From contig NW_024465369.1 of the NCBI RefSeq assembly GCF_017591425.1, positions 28,997,001 through 29,061,000 on the forward strand: a stretch of DNA of 64,000 nucleotides, in the 5' to 3' direction. Under the pieces are notes generated by a model, which saw nothing but the letters and a program-made list of their open reading frames with translations, had not been told where the DNA came from and did no database searches. How positions within the stretch are numbered: position 1 is the first letter of the stretch; the number at the start of each line of letters is the position of its first letter. The translations under genes and the position numbers were made by a program. Positions 35,882 to 47,445 of the stretch are shown here, piece by piece. Source of the DNA: Ochotona curzoniae (taxonomy: Eukaryota > Chordata > Mammalia > Lagomorpha > Ochotonidae).

Positions 35882-36288
35882 AAAGAACCTTATCACATTG
35901 GGTATAGTATTTTTTGTTTTGGACAATGACATTTTCCCTTGCTATGTGAATATTATATCATGGATAGTTTCTGCTATTTGCAGTCACATCATAACTTATT
36001 GATTTAGTATGGTGTATTGTACTTTTTGTTCCCTTTATCATCTATCACAATCACTTCAGTGGGTGTTTTTAAAGCACACGAGGTGGCAAGGTTAGTATCT
36101 ACTTACTATTCTAAATGTATAGTTGTAGGACATTCCCTTCTACCTAAGAATGTAGGCCATTTTGTTAGAGAACACTGAATTCCACATATTTACCTGGATA
36201 AAATTAAGATGTCTTACTTATACACACAGATAATACTAAAGCAGTAAAGCTGTACATAGTTAAATGAATATAAGGATAGATGGATTTT

Positions 36289-36308
36289 ATTTTAGTATAA
36301 ATTGTTAG
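36289..36308 (+). repeat. Target-site duplication, left copy, of the tRNA-Asn insert
   Basis: Matches 36347-36365 except for one substitution and one base of length. Its last five bases 'gttag' could also pair with the tRNA sequence (CTAAC on the minus strand). Confidence 0.75.
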
Positions 36309-36343
36309 CAGCCAAATGCGCTAACCAATTGTGCCACAGCGAC
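36309..36343 (-). pseudogene. tRNA-Asn retropseudogene, 5' half only, tailless
   Basis: Read on the minus strand, 35 bases match nucleotides 1-35 of mammalian tRNA-Asn(GTT), with five differences, four of them transitions. Diagnostic pieces are 'ctgtggc', 'ggttagcgc' and 'ggctg'. Homology ends in the anticodon arm, with up to five more bases shared with the target site. The 3' half, CCA and poly(A) are absent. Near-identical direct repeats flank it: 36289-36308 ('attttagtataaattgttag') and 36347-36365 ('attttagaataattgttag'). It lacks a B box and cannot make a tRNA. It is not a CSINE head, whose tRNA-like region differs. Confidence 0.82.
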
Positions 36344-36346
36344 ATA

Positions 36347-36365
36347 ATTTTAGAATAATTGTTAG
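36347..36365 (+). repeat. Target-site duplication, right copy, of the tRNA-Asn insert
   Basis: Right-hand partner of 36289-36308. Three bases ('ata') separate it from the 5' end of the tRNA match. Confidence 0.75.
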
Positions 36366-37654
36366 GTAGCAATACTACATATAGAACTGTAATTTACTAG
36401 CTAAGAATAATCTCAAAAACTGCAACCCCAAAATACAAATATATGCATATTATAAAGTGAAGCTATTCAATACCAAATTGAAAAGTTATGTTATTTTTAA
36501 CCAGGATTGTACTGATAATTGGAGTATTGAATCTAATTAATTGTCATGCAATACTGGTTAAAACATTTATTGAACTTCCTATGAATACACATTCTACACT
36601 TAATCACATTCAGTGGGATGATATAGAAGAAATAAAAGACATATTCCAGGGCCAAAAGAAATATAAGGTTAAATATAAACTGTGACAAAGAACATACCCA
36701 TTAGTTATACATTAATATTATGAAATCTCTGTAACAAATTCCATTATAATTTACTGATCTATTCTGCCTACCTCTCATTTAAAAACAGATGATCTATCTT
36801 ATCAACACTAAACTATTATGTCCATTACTAAATCAAATAACGCAAGTGGACAAAAGGAGTTAGCTTTCAGAAAAACAGGTGTTTAGTTACATACTTTTAA
36901 AAGTCTGAGCATGTGAAATTAGCAACACATGGCATTTAATGTTCCATGCATATAGTAAGAGATTTATAAGTATTTCAACCAAAATTACCTCCAATAAGTA
37001 TTATGAAATGCAGATTATAATTATTCCAGTTTTAATGATAGAGCAATTGAGAATAGAGATGTTAGATGAGTTGGAGAATTTCTTCAATTAGTAAGTTGAT
37101 GGGAGCAACTTTTCAACTATGTCTATGCTTATGTTTTGCTCTTACTTCCTTTATTAAGAATAATACAGGGTTTATTCACAAACTAAAACCCTGGACTACT
37201 TTTACAGATTATAGTGACAATACACATGACTTTTTCATCATCTATGAAAGTATTAGCTACTGTGCAAAATATTTTATAACATTGCCAAGTTTATCCTTTA
37301 CATAGACTTGCAAAGACAGGTATGTAGATACGAAAAAGAATCCAAAAGGATATAAAGGTTTTTGTCTTTAATATATTGTGCCTCTTTGGCATTGTCTTCT
37401 GTGCTTCTCCATATAAAATCTTTCCTTGTTACTGTTTAGCAAACCCCAACAAAGACAGTACCATTTATTTAAGATTGCCTAGAAGATATTTGTTCGAGAT
37501 GCTTCAATTTTAATGGTGGCTTCCTGAAAATCATAAAGCTTTTATGATCCAGAATTCAAGCCATAATGGTCTCTGAAGATGAGGAAAGAGAACACATTTG
37601 TAGGAACTGGTAGGTTGGAAAGGAAGTAAGAGCACATTTTGACTCTTCCTTTTA
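36366..37654. other. Unassigned AT-rich DNA
   Basis: No gene, RNA or repeat recognised. Confidence 0.5.
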
Positions 37655-38000
37655 TTTATCTTTAATGTTTTTTGTTTATTTAGGAGGCTGTTAAAGATAC
37701 TCATGAAGATGTGTACACACACACAAACACACAAGATTCCACCTGATAATTCACTCTCCAAATAGCCACAACAGCAAGGGCAAGGCCAAGCGAGATGAAA
37801 ACCAGAAATCAGAAACTCTGATTCCCCACATGGGAATCAGGCATGAACATCCTTTGCCATCTTCTGCTGCTTTCCTATGCACATTAACGGTGAGCTGGAT
37901 GAGAAGGAGAGCATCCAGGACTTTTACTGGTACTCAGTGTTTGCATTGGATGATGCATGGAAAGTATTAGCTTAACCCATTGCACTACACCACCCACCCT
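37655..38000 (-). mobile_element. Old CSINE, minus strand
   Basis: Reversed features in order: a decayed tail with a (CA)n run near 37715-37733, 'tgataattcactctccaaat', 'ggtgagctggatgagaagga', and 'acccattgcactacaccacc' (reversed head). Confidence 0.75.
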
Positions 38001-38013
38001 TGAACTACTCTTT

Positions 38014-38314
38014 TTTTTTTTTTTTTAAGATTTATTTTATTTTTATTGGAAAGGCGGATATACAGAGAGGAGAGACAGAGGAAGATCTTTCGTCCGATGA
38101 TTCACTCCCTAAGTGAGCACAACAGCAGATGCTATGCCGATCCAAAGCCAGGAGCCTCTTCCGGGTCTCCCACACGGGTGCAGGTTCCCAAAGCTTTGGG
38201 CCGTCCTCGACTGCTTTCCCGGGCCACAGGCAGGGAGCTGGATGGGAAGCGGGGCTGCCGGGATAGAACCAGTGCCCATATGGGATCCCGGGCATGAGCC
38301 ACTGTGCAGGGCCC
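38014..38314 (-). mobile_element. Young CSINE, full length, minus strand
   Basis: Poly(T), 'aagatttattttatttttat', 'tggaaaggcggatatacaga', 'gccgtcctcgactgctttcc', 'gggagctggatgggaagcgg', 'agccactgtgcagggccc'. Several CpGs survive. Duplication 'tgaactactcttt' precedes it (from 38001) and follows it (38315-38327). Confidence 0.93.
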
Positions 38315-38477
38315 TGAACTACTCTTTAACAACAGTCTATGAAATCATGTTTTCATTTTTGTTCTGTTTCAATTATTGTGCTTTTGAGGATGAAATGATA
38401 CCACAGAAAACCTAACAGAGACTACAGAATATTTTCTGTCTTCAAACGTTGAAGAAGGTAAAACAGAATGACATTTT

Positions 38478-38790
38478 TGGGCCGATTAGATAGCGTAGTG
38501 GTTAAAGTCCTTGCCTTGAAAGTGCCAGGATCCCATGTGTTCACTGGTTCTAATCCCAGCTGTTCCACTTCCCATCCAGCTTCCTGCCTGTGGCCTGGGA
38601 AAGCAGCTGAAAACTGCCTAAGGCTTTGGGACCATAAGAAGTTTCTGGCTCCTGGCTTCGGATCAGCACAGCTCGAGCTGTTGTGGCCACTTGGGGAGTG
38701 AATCACTGGACAGAAAACCTTCCTCTCTGTCTCTCCTCCTCTGTATATCTATTTGACTGCAATAAAAAAAAAAAAATCTTAAAAAAAAGT
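38478..38790 (+). mobile_element. CSINE, full length, + strand
   Basis: 'gggccgattagatagcgtag' head, B box 'ggttctaatcc', 'ccatccagcttcctgcctgt', and an A-rich tail. A 13-bp duplication 'agaatgacatttt' lies at 38465-38477 and 38791-38803. An internal deletion removes part of the 'ctgcacccgcgtgggagac' block. Confidence 0.93.
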
Positions 38791-38911
38791 AGAATGACAT
38801 TTTAGTTTTTTATGTCCCCCTTCCTCCCTTTTCCTTCTCTTTTTGAATTCCTATCCTTTTCCCTCTTTACACAGGACACATACACGGAGAAAGACACACA
38901 CAAAAAGATAT

Positions 38912-39075
38912 TTCAGTGGTGATGGCGCAAGTGACTGGGTTCTCGCCACCCACGTGGGACATCTAGACTGCATTCACGGCTTTTGTCCTGGCCCTATCCA
39001 GGGTTGTTGCGGACATCTGTGAAGTAATCCAGTAGATGGAGCACCTTCTCTTACTCTGTCTCTTCCTCTCAAATG
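38912..39075 (+). mobile_element. Short, internally deleted CSINE-like copy, + strand
   Basis: 'cagtggtgatggcgcaagtg' resembles the A-box region, then the sequence jumps to 'acccacgtgggacatcta' and 'agtaatccagtagatggagc'. About half of the normal element is missing between head and right body. Confidence 0.6.
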
Positions 39076-39728
39076 ACAACATTGTGATAAACATGATGAA
39101 AAAACTTTTGAAATACAAATTATACATGGAAATCTAATTACCCATGAATTTTTTTTGTAAGCTCATATGTGTATATTGAAAAATATTTACATCAAAATAG
39201 AACTGTATCATAGAATAATAAATTAATTTTTTAAAATGTAAAATATTTACATCAAAATAAGCTTACTTAATTTGTTTTCATGAAATTTTTGAAGTATGCT
39301 TATCCATAAATTTGTATCAGTGTGTAGACACACACGTACACACATACATACATATATGTGCCTGCATTTACTTATAGACATAATTACAACTATATATTAT
39401 TTGCATGAGTGTATATTTATGTGGTATATATAGATATATATTTGCGTATGTATGTTATAACAATGTCAATATCTGCAATTTACACATTAGAAGACAGACT
39501 TAGTTTACTAAGGTCTTAGAGCCAGCAAATAGGTGAACATGGAAATAAAGCACTTAAACCTTTTAAAAGAAAGAGGACATACCAATCTTTATGTGTATCT
39601 CATTTATGAATAGGGTTTCAGGCAAGTGATACAGGAGGTGTGGGAAATATAATGTGTTGGTACTAAACAGAGAAGACAATGAGAGAAGGTGATTATTTCA
39701 AATTAGAGGCAACAGATTCTCAAGACTT
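39076..39728. other. AT-rich, low-complexity DNA
   Basis: Imperfect 'acacac' and 'tatatg' microsatellite stretches lie at 39326-39450. A 13-base phrase 'aaatatttacatc' occurs twice, at about 39181 and 39241. No gene or repeat family is seen. Confidence 0.5.
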
Positions 39729-39746
39729 AAAGAACGGCCTGTGAAG

Positions 39747-40032
39747 GCCCAGCGTGATAGCATAGTAGTTAAAGTCCTCGCCTTGAAAATGCTGGGATCC
39801 CATATGAGCACCGGTTCTAATCCCAGAAGCTCCACTTTCCATCCAGCTCTCTGCTTGTGGTCTGGAAAAGCAAGAGAACAGTCTGCACCCATGTGGGAGA
39901 CGTGGAGGAAGTTCCTGGCTCCTGGCTTCGAGTTGGCCATTGTGGTTACTTGGGGAGTGAAACGTTGGACAGAAGATCCTTTCTCTCTGTATATCTGATT
40001 TTGCAATAAAAATAAATAAATCTTAAAAAAAA
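39747..40032 (+). mobile_element. CSINE, full length, + strand
   Basis: 'gcccagcgtgatagcatagt' head, 'ggttctaatcccagaagctc', 'gaagatcctttctctctgta', 'aataaaaataaataaatctt'. Flanks 'aaagaacggcctgtgaa' (39729-39745) and 'aaagaacggtttgcgaa' (40033-40049) are a 17-bp duplication with three mismatches. Confidence 0.9.
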
Positions 40033-40359
40033 AAAGAACGGTTTGCGAAATATTTTAGGGAAAGAGTGGGCAAAGCTTAATATTTTGGATGTGAACAGTG
40101 ATAGAGAAGACTCAGAACTTCAGAACCAAAATACACTAACATGCAACATGTTGGCTAAAGCTAAAGGGAATACCCATTTCAACACGCATAGGAAATAAGA
40201 ATATTACACCGGAGATCTGAATGAAAGAGTGGTGCAATTAATTACAAAGGAGTCTAAGGTCAGAAAGGAAAATGTGGATTTCCTTTGTCTGAAATCTGCT
40301 AAAAGATTCCTGTAAAGAGAATGCCTCAAGGGATTATGTTCATTCTCTTTATACTGTTC

Positions 40360-41425
40360 CCTGATCCTGTTGTTGACTTCATAAAGTTTATCAAATTATT
40401 TTAGGTCTTGGGAATTTTCATGTAAGTTTTACAACCAGCTTATCCATTTCCATAAAAGATTCTACCAGTATTTCAATTAGTATTACATTAAATTTAAATC
40501 ACTTTGGGAAAAGTAGACATTTTTCATAATATTTAATCATCCAATCAATGAATGTGATATATTTATCCATTTATTTAAATTTCATTTTACCTTTCTTGGT
40601 AATATTTTGTGGCTTTTAGACTCGGGTTCCGAGTATTTGCTAAATATATTCCTAGATGTCATGCTTTATATAATTTTAATATTTAAATTTACTGGCAAAA
40701 TTAATTAATTATGGTATAAGGACTTAAAATTCTGTGACTTGTCACTCATTAATTCTAAGATTATTTATGGGAACTCCTTAGGCTTTTCTATGTAAACAAG
40801 CATACTTTGCTAGATGAGATCTCTTCCGCCTTTCTGAATAATACTACTGCATTTCACTGCCTAAAAATTCTCAGTACAACTTCAACTATGAGCCTCCTTG
40901 AGTTTCTCTTAATCTTACAGAGTAATTATTTAGTATTTCACATTAAGCTGAAGAGTTTTATCAAATTTTATTAAATCAAGGAAATTCACTTATTTTCCTA
41001 TGTGTCCCGGGAATTTTTATTAAATATGTGGTGCCTTTGACAAAGCTTTTTCTCTCTATTAAATTGATCATGACTTTTTATTCATTAACATAGTGAATTA
41101 CATTATTGATTTTCACTTGCTGTAGTAATTTTGTATTCCCAGGTTAATTTCCACTGATTTCAATGTATTTTCTTTTTATATATTCCGCATTGACTTTCTA
41201 ATATTTTGTCCAGGACTTTTTCATTTGTGTTGATGAGAGCTATTGGTTTAGATTCTTTAGTGCCGTCATCAGATTTTGGTGTTAGAATTGTTCTGACTTC
41301 ATACAAGTTGAGAAACTCTTCTTATGTATTTCCTAATAGAGATTTTTGATTCATATTTCTTTCCTTGAACAAAATGAACATGGCAAACCTCTGGGTGTGT
41401 AACTTTCATTGAGGTTAATTTTTAA
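40360..41425 (-). mobile_element. Old L1 fragment, antisense (ORF2 reverse transcriptase region)
   Basis: The + strand follows the reverse-complement order of the L1 reverse transcriptase region: 'tccatttccataaaagattc', 'tattcctagatgtcatgctt', 'ccaggactttttcatttgtg', 'gagagctattggtttagatt', 'tcagattttggtgttagaat'. Very diverged, multiple stops. Boundaries approximate. Confidence 0.7.
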
Positions 41426-41800
41426 AAAAACATTTGCTTATTTACTTAAAGCCAGATAGACAGGAGGAGGTGGGAGTGGAGGGGGAGGAAAGGAAGGGGG
41501 AAAGAGGAAAGTCAGGGGAGAGAAAGGGAGGAAGGGAGGAAGGGAGGAAGGGAGGAAAGAGAGAGAAGGTTTTATCTGTTGTTTCACTCCCCTAATTGTT
41601 ACAATAGCTGGTGCTGATCTATGCTGAAACCAAGATCCTGGAACTCCATTCGGGTGCCACACATGTGTGACAAGAACAACTCAAGTTCTTGGGCCTTTCC
41701 AGGCCCATTTGTATTGATTGGAAGCAGGAATTAAACTGGCACTTAAAAATGGAATGCAGGTGTGTGCAGTGGCGGCCTAACTTGCTGTCACAATATCTTA
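41426..41800 (-). mobile_element. CSINE with expanded purine repeat, minus strand
   Basis: Reversed tail 'catttgcttatttacttaaa', then a GA-rich stretch with about four 'ggaagggaggaa' type repeats (41520-41560) replacing the usual CT tract, then 'gttgtttcactcccctaatt', 'gagctcaagttcttgggcct'-like body and a decayed head. Purine-strand asymmetry could form triplex DNA. Confidence 0.75.
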
Positions 41801-43633
41801 GATTGGTCTTTAATTATGAATTATGTTACATCAATAGAATGTTGTTCTTGTTTACTATCTCATTTTGAATCTACTTTGATAACATAATGATGAATATTTG
41901 GTGGTTCAAAATAAAAGCTATGAAGGGAAAATCTGGAATTTTACCATAATTTATGATTTAATATTCTAAAAAAAGCACCTAAGGCCAGTTCTGATGTTTC
42001 TGTTGAGAAGATCATGCTTGTGTAATCCTGGAGTGTCCAATGCATTTCTTATTATTTCTCTTCATCGGGTTCCATAGTTCAATCAGGTAACATCAGGGTG
42101 GATAGCTGAAAAGAAATGACAAGACCTGACTGGTCTCCTCTCTGTATGGGATGTGGTTTCTGTGCAGTAGAGATGCATGTATAGTAGGCACAGAGGGAAG
42201 ACAGATTTGCATATTCTGGATCCACTATCACAAATACACCCACATTCTTAGTTCTCAAAATATTTTTCTTTGATTTTTCCAATCTTTTCCTTTCAGGTCC
42301 CTGATCATTCCTTATTCCATGGCTGTTTAGATTCTCTCTCTTTTTTTTAATGCCATGTTGACAATCAGGTATAAATGTTTTTCCTCAATGCTTTCCTTCA
42401 ACACTGTATCTGAGTCTAGTTGACTTTATGATGTATGGGAACACTTCTCCTGAGGCTCTTGATTTTTTAATCATCTAGTCATAAGCCCTTCTCCTAAAGG
42501 AGGTAGGAATGACTTGGAGGAGACCTGTGAGTATATAGTTCAACAATATGTGTCCAGGAATTCCTGGCCACTTTAGTGTTGAAACTTACCTGTGCTCATC
42601 AGACATGCCTGGGCCCAATTCCAGATGTATAATTGTCATCATATAAGCCCATGAAGGGAAATTCTCGAAGCCAGTTATAGAAGAGACATCCCAGAGACAC
42701 TGCACTACAAGAATGAGCAGCCTGAGCTATTCATGTACTTACTTGCGCCCATCTTTGGGTGAGGGCCACTGCAGTGGGATGCTAAGTTGTGGCTCCATGT
42801 GCAGGCAGAAAAATGAGATCCAATGATCAAAGAAAGTTCTTGGGAAAGAAATGCTTTTTCTTGCAATCACAAGTTGGGATTTGATATATTATAGGTAAGA
42901 AACAGACGCTAAATGGAATTTATATAATTTATATAATTACACAAAACCGCTGAATTTTCAGTGAATTTCAATTGGTCACAAAATTTAATTTTAAATATTG
43001 ACTTAATTTCTAAATTAGAAATATATTATCTCAGGACAAAGTATAAACAATGTACATGGTTATGTGACCATGCTTTTTAGCATTAATTTGTGTACCTCTG
43101 TGAACACAAACATTGTTTTGAGTTTCTCAAATATTTTTTGAATTATTATTGGGTTTATATGCATATATAGAATCATATGCATTTTGTAATTTTATTTTCA
43201 ATCATTTTTGGCTCTTTTCATTCTAATAAAACATAGTATTTTTTATCTTTTTATGAGTAAGACAAATCTTTTCAGATACTTACAAGCTATTTGAATTTAT
43301 TTCTCTGAGTTATTCTTACAACCTCTGAATAATATCTACTTTCTTGCAGGTTTTAATTATTAGGTGAATTTTGTATAATAAACAATCTCTTCATATATAA
43401 TCACTAGTATTTTCCTTTACCTATATACTTTGCAGTATAGAAATTTGATTTATACATTGTTGGATTAACTGATTTTTTCTTCATTTTAAAAAATTTGCTC
43501 ATTTCATGACCCAAACTTATTCCAGTTTTTTCTTCTATTTTTCATAAAGTATAAATCAAATTTAAATATTAATTACCTTGATATGTTTTATGAAAATTAA
43601 TTTTTCATTATTATTTGAAAATGTTCTTTTTCA
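41801..43633. other. Unassigned AT-rich DNA
   Basis: No gene or repeat family is recognised. Some stretches have the T-rich style of antisense L1, but no diagnostic phrase was found. Confidence 0.45.
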
Positions 43634-43955
43634 GGGCAGGGACTGTAACAGATTAAAGCCAGCCACGTTCCATATCAGAGTGCCAATTTGAATCACGGCA
43701 CAAATAGCACTCGTATGCTAATCCAGCTTTCTTCTAATGCATTCTAGGAAGAAACAGGTGATGACTCAAGTAGTAAGATTCCTGCCAATTATGTCGTGGA
43801 CCTGGATGGAATTCCTGGTCAGGACTCCTGGCTTTGGCCTAACCCAGTCTCAATTGTGTGGCTATCTGGGGAATAAACCAGTGGATGGAGGAATGATAAA
43901 TGTGTCTCTTCCCCCAACCCCTTTTCTGTCACTCGTTCAAATAAGTCTTTGAAAA
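43634..43955 (+). mobile_element. Old CSINE, + strand
   Basis: A decayed head, then 'gctaatccagctttcttcta', 'gactcctggctttggcctaa', 'ataaaccagtggatggagga', and 'tcaaataagtctttgaaaaa'. Confidence 0.7.
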
Positions 43956-44055
43956 AGAAGAAAAACAGTTTTTATCATATTTTAAGTTCTTGAGTTTACT
44001 CTTATTAGTGTATTACATACCAATTACATATGATTTATGAGTTTAAAGGTTGATT

Positions 44056-44363
44056 TTGGGCACCAATATTATGGTATAGTGGGTTGGGTGACCATCTACA
44101 ATCCTGTTATCCATATAGAAGACAGTTTTTATCCCAGCTGCTTCAATTCAGATCCAGCTCCCTGCAAAAGGGCTAGGAAGGGCAGTGGAAGATGCCCCAG
44201 GTTTGGCATACCCACATGGGAGATCCAGATGAAATTACTGGCTTTGGTCTGGCCAAGTCCTGGCCATTGTAGTCAACAGGGGAGTGAACAATGGTTGCAA
44301 GACTTTCTCTCTTTCTCGCTCTCTCTGTGTAACTTTCAAATAAGTCAAAAAAACTTTTTTAGA
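44056..44363 (+). mobile_element. Old CSINE, + strand
   Basis: 'gggcaccaatattatggtat' head, 'tcagatccagctccctgcaa', 'ggcagtggaagatgccccag', 'cccacatgggagatccagat', 'tctcgctctctctgtgtaac', 'tttcaaataagtcaaaaaaa'. Confidence 0.8.
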
Positions 44364-46787
44364 AATGCTTTTTATTATTAAATACATATTAGAGCCATAA
44401 GAATCTATACAATTATGTTGAAATGCACATTAAAATGAACAAACTTTACCTTTATCTCATCATCCACAATTAATCTTTTAAAATAGTAAGAATAGGGTCT
44501 TTAATGAAAAAAGATTGGAACATTAGGCCAAATATCAAAGTTTCTAAAAGGTAATGATTACTATTTAAACAGAAACATCTCATTAATATGTAATATTAAA
44601 AGCTGATATAGCTTTTCTGAGTGCATAATATGTATGCTTGCTAATATATTTTTGTGAAAGGCAAATTAAGAACTCAATAATTGAAGTTCATTACTTAAAG
44701 ACTCCTATTTTTATATTTCATTTGGCCTTATTTCTTACAGCTAACTATTGAATATTTTAAAATAGAAAGCATAAATAAATTATGGTACTAACGACTTCAC
44801 TGAATTTTCAGAATTAAACAATGGGAGACAGATGTTATTTTTCAAAAACCTTGGCTGTAACTATTGAAGACTGCTCATTATATGGCTGAAAATCTTTTCC
44901 CATATTACCAGCCAAGACCTGATTTTTCAAAGGTGAGGAATCCTTAATCTTAGGAGACAGGCTCCTTAGTACTGTGCCCTTGACCAAATTATGATTATTC
45001 TGGACTTTTCCATGTTATGCTAGTTTCTTGCTTTGACCACTGTGATCTGAGCAGAGTTGCTAAAAGTCTTCTGGGCTTTTTTTTCACAGTAAGAAGAAAC
45101 TCTGGTGCCGCTCTTCCCAAGTTTTCTTGCCCAGGTCTAAGGCAAGATTTATAAAGCTTTAGAAGCTGCCTTGCTGTGAGAGAAAAGCCCCTAAAAGTCA
45201 TACAATTGTCATTATAGTTTCAGAGAGAGCATTATGTGCTGAATGAAGCACATTACGTTCTACACTAGCTGTGGGAAAGAATCATTGTAGAACAAAGTAC
45301 AACTATGATGTCATGAAATTCTTAATTTCCTGTCTTGACCTTGTGATATTGATACACTTACTACAAAAATATCTTAACAGCTGGAATGCATAGTTCTAGA
45401 AAGTTGGCATCAATTGTTTTTTATTGGTATCATACTATTGACCCAGATTTCTTTGTTGTTTTAAGTACGATGCTTAGGATTAATGGTAGGATCCATGTCC
45501 CCAAGGATGCTACTGTTTGGCATTCATGCTTCTTATAATCTGCCTTCCCCCCTATTTAGAGTGTTCATTGGATCTGACGACTGATTTGCAGATAATAAAA
45601 TGCAGTAGGGGGAGTAGGTGGTCATTTCTGAGATCAAAGTATGGAAACACCATGGCTTCCATCTTGGGGACTCTCTCTCTCTTGCTCATTTCCAGTAATA
45701 TGCTGTGTGCTGCCCTATGAAATGCCTGCTTGGTCAGGAATATAAGTTTCTGACCACTGGACAGCAAGATTTGATTTTCCAACACTTGAAAGTAGAGCTT
45801 CCCCCACTAAGGCCATGAGATAAATACTGCCCTACGGACACCTTGATCTCAGCCTGGGATTCTCCACTGCATGTGCAAAAGCAGGAAAATCACAAAAATA
45901 TTTGACACAGCTGCTGCTCATTAGTATCATCATTTACCACTTAGTCTTCATTCTGTCTTTCTCATTTGGTATGTAGCAGTTATTCATCAGCACATAGATA
46001 TCCTTTAGTTTTAGTTCCTTCTCATCTACATTAATTTCTTAAATTTTTGCCTTCACCAAACATAATTATAATGAAAGAAAAATATTTTCTCCCCTTTGGA
46101 AATGGTCTTTAAATAGATGGTGATTATTAGATTACATTTGCTCACCTTTCATAAAATGTTCTTTCCAACAGAGAGATGAATATTTCACAACAAAGCTAAG
46201 TAAAATATAATAAAATTGTGTGGCACAAATTCCAATTATATAGTTAAATGGTACAAGAATCATGGAATGTTTACATTTTAGTCTGTCTTAAAACATAGAG
46301 TTTGTGTCAGTTATTAAGTGATTTTTTTTCTTAAGCTACAATTTCATCTTAGAATTCCTACTCTTCTTCCTGGGTGTCTGCCAATCAATTTCTCCTTTTC
46401 CAACTGATTCCTTACTAGGTTATGCTAACAGGGATAGGAGAGCAAGTGCGGAAGGCAGGACTGGAGAAAAGTAGATTTCCCCACAGAGTTTGCTGGCTGT
46501 TCTTAGTGGCACTGTTCAAGGGTTGATCCTTGACTTGGGGCAGCAACCTTTGCCTCTATTTCCCAGCATCTTCATATTCACATAGCCAGCCTTTGAAACA
46601 GCACCATGGCCCACTGAATTAGCAAGCCTTCCACAATGTCTTTTCCCAACTACACTGGTGTCAAAGCTGGTTGCTGGTGGAGTTCCAGCTGCTGTTGTAA
46701 AGTGGGCTCTAATCAGTAGCTTAACCTCTTTGTATGAAGTCAGTCATCTGAGACTATATTTAAATATAATCATCTTTGTAAGGACTT
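44364..46787. other. Unassigned DNA
   Basis: No exon or repeat family is recognised. A minus-strand frame of 68 codons at 45201-44995 is basic but has no known domain. A 24-bp stretch at 46671-46694 is identical to 53893-53916 inside the HAL1-like 5'UTR, which may mean that part of 46.4-46.75 kb is a remnant of a related element. Confidence 0.45.
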
Positions 46788-46857
46788 TTAAAAAAAGATT
46801 TATGTATTTTTATTGAAAGGAGAGAAGGAGAGACAGAGAGAAAGATCTATCTGCTAG
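46788..46857 (-). mobile_element. CSINE, minus strand, first part (split by a younger SINE)
   Basis: Reversed tail 'aaagatttatgtatttttat', 'aggagagacagagagaaaga', stopping inside 'tctatctgctag', which is duplicated by the younger insertion. Confidence 0.85.
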
Positions 46858-47182
46858 GGCCCTGCACGATGGCGCAATGGTTAAGGTCCTCACCTTGCAC
46901 GCCCAGGATCCCATATGGGTGCCGGTTCTAATCCCGGCGGCCCCACTTCCCATCCAGCTCCCTGCCTGTGGCCTAGGAAAGCAGTCGAGGACAGCCCAAA
47001 GCTTTGGGACCCTGCACCCGCGCCTGGGAGACCCGGAAGAGGCACCTGGCTTCAGATTGGCATAGCATCGACCATTGTGCTCACTTGGGGAGTGAATCAT
47101 CGGACGGAAGATCTTCCTCTCTGTCTCTCCTCTCTGTATATCCGCCTTTCCAATAAAAATAAAATAAATCTTTAAAAAAAAA
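46858..47182 (+). mobile_element. Young CSINE, full length, + strand, inserted in another CSINE
   Basis: 'ggccctgcacgatggcgcaa' head, A and B boxes ('ggttctaatcc'), 'cagtcgaggacagcccaaag', 'atcatcggacggaagatctt', tail 'caataaaaataaaataaatc' plus A run. Duplication 'atctatctgctag' at 46845-46857 and 47183-47195 is perfect. Belongs to the same young subfamily as 59071-59409. Confidence 0.96.
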
Positions 47183-47445
47183 ATCTATCTGCTAGTTCAC
47201 TTCCCAAATGGCCACAACAACTGGAGCTGTGCTGATTTGAAGCCAGGAACCTCCGCAGGGTCTTCTATGTGGGTAGAGAGTCCTAAGGTCTGGGGTCATC
47301 CTCAAATGCCCTCCCAGGTCACATGCAGGGACGTGATGAGAAGTGGAGCAGCGAGAACATGAACACATGGGATTCTAGCACAGCCCATGTGAAACGCCGG
47401 TGCTTGGTGAGGACTTAGCCTTGACCCATCATACTGAGCTCAGTA
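47183..47445 (-). mobile_element. CSINE, minus strand, second part
   Basis: Continues the host SINE after the nested copy: 'gttcacttcccaaatggcca', 'gaagccaggaacctcc', 'tgtgggtagagagtcctaag', 'ggtgaggacttagccttgac'. Confidence 0.85.

Noticed and set aside
36304..36343. A functional tRNA-Asn gene
   Set aside because: Only the 5' half is present; the B box, T arm and acceptor 3' strand are missing.
44995..45201. 68-codon minus-strand frame with a basic composition
   Set aside because: No recognisable family, no promoter or splice context, and no neighbouring coding signal.
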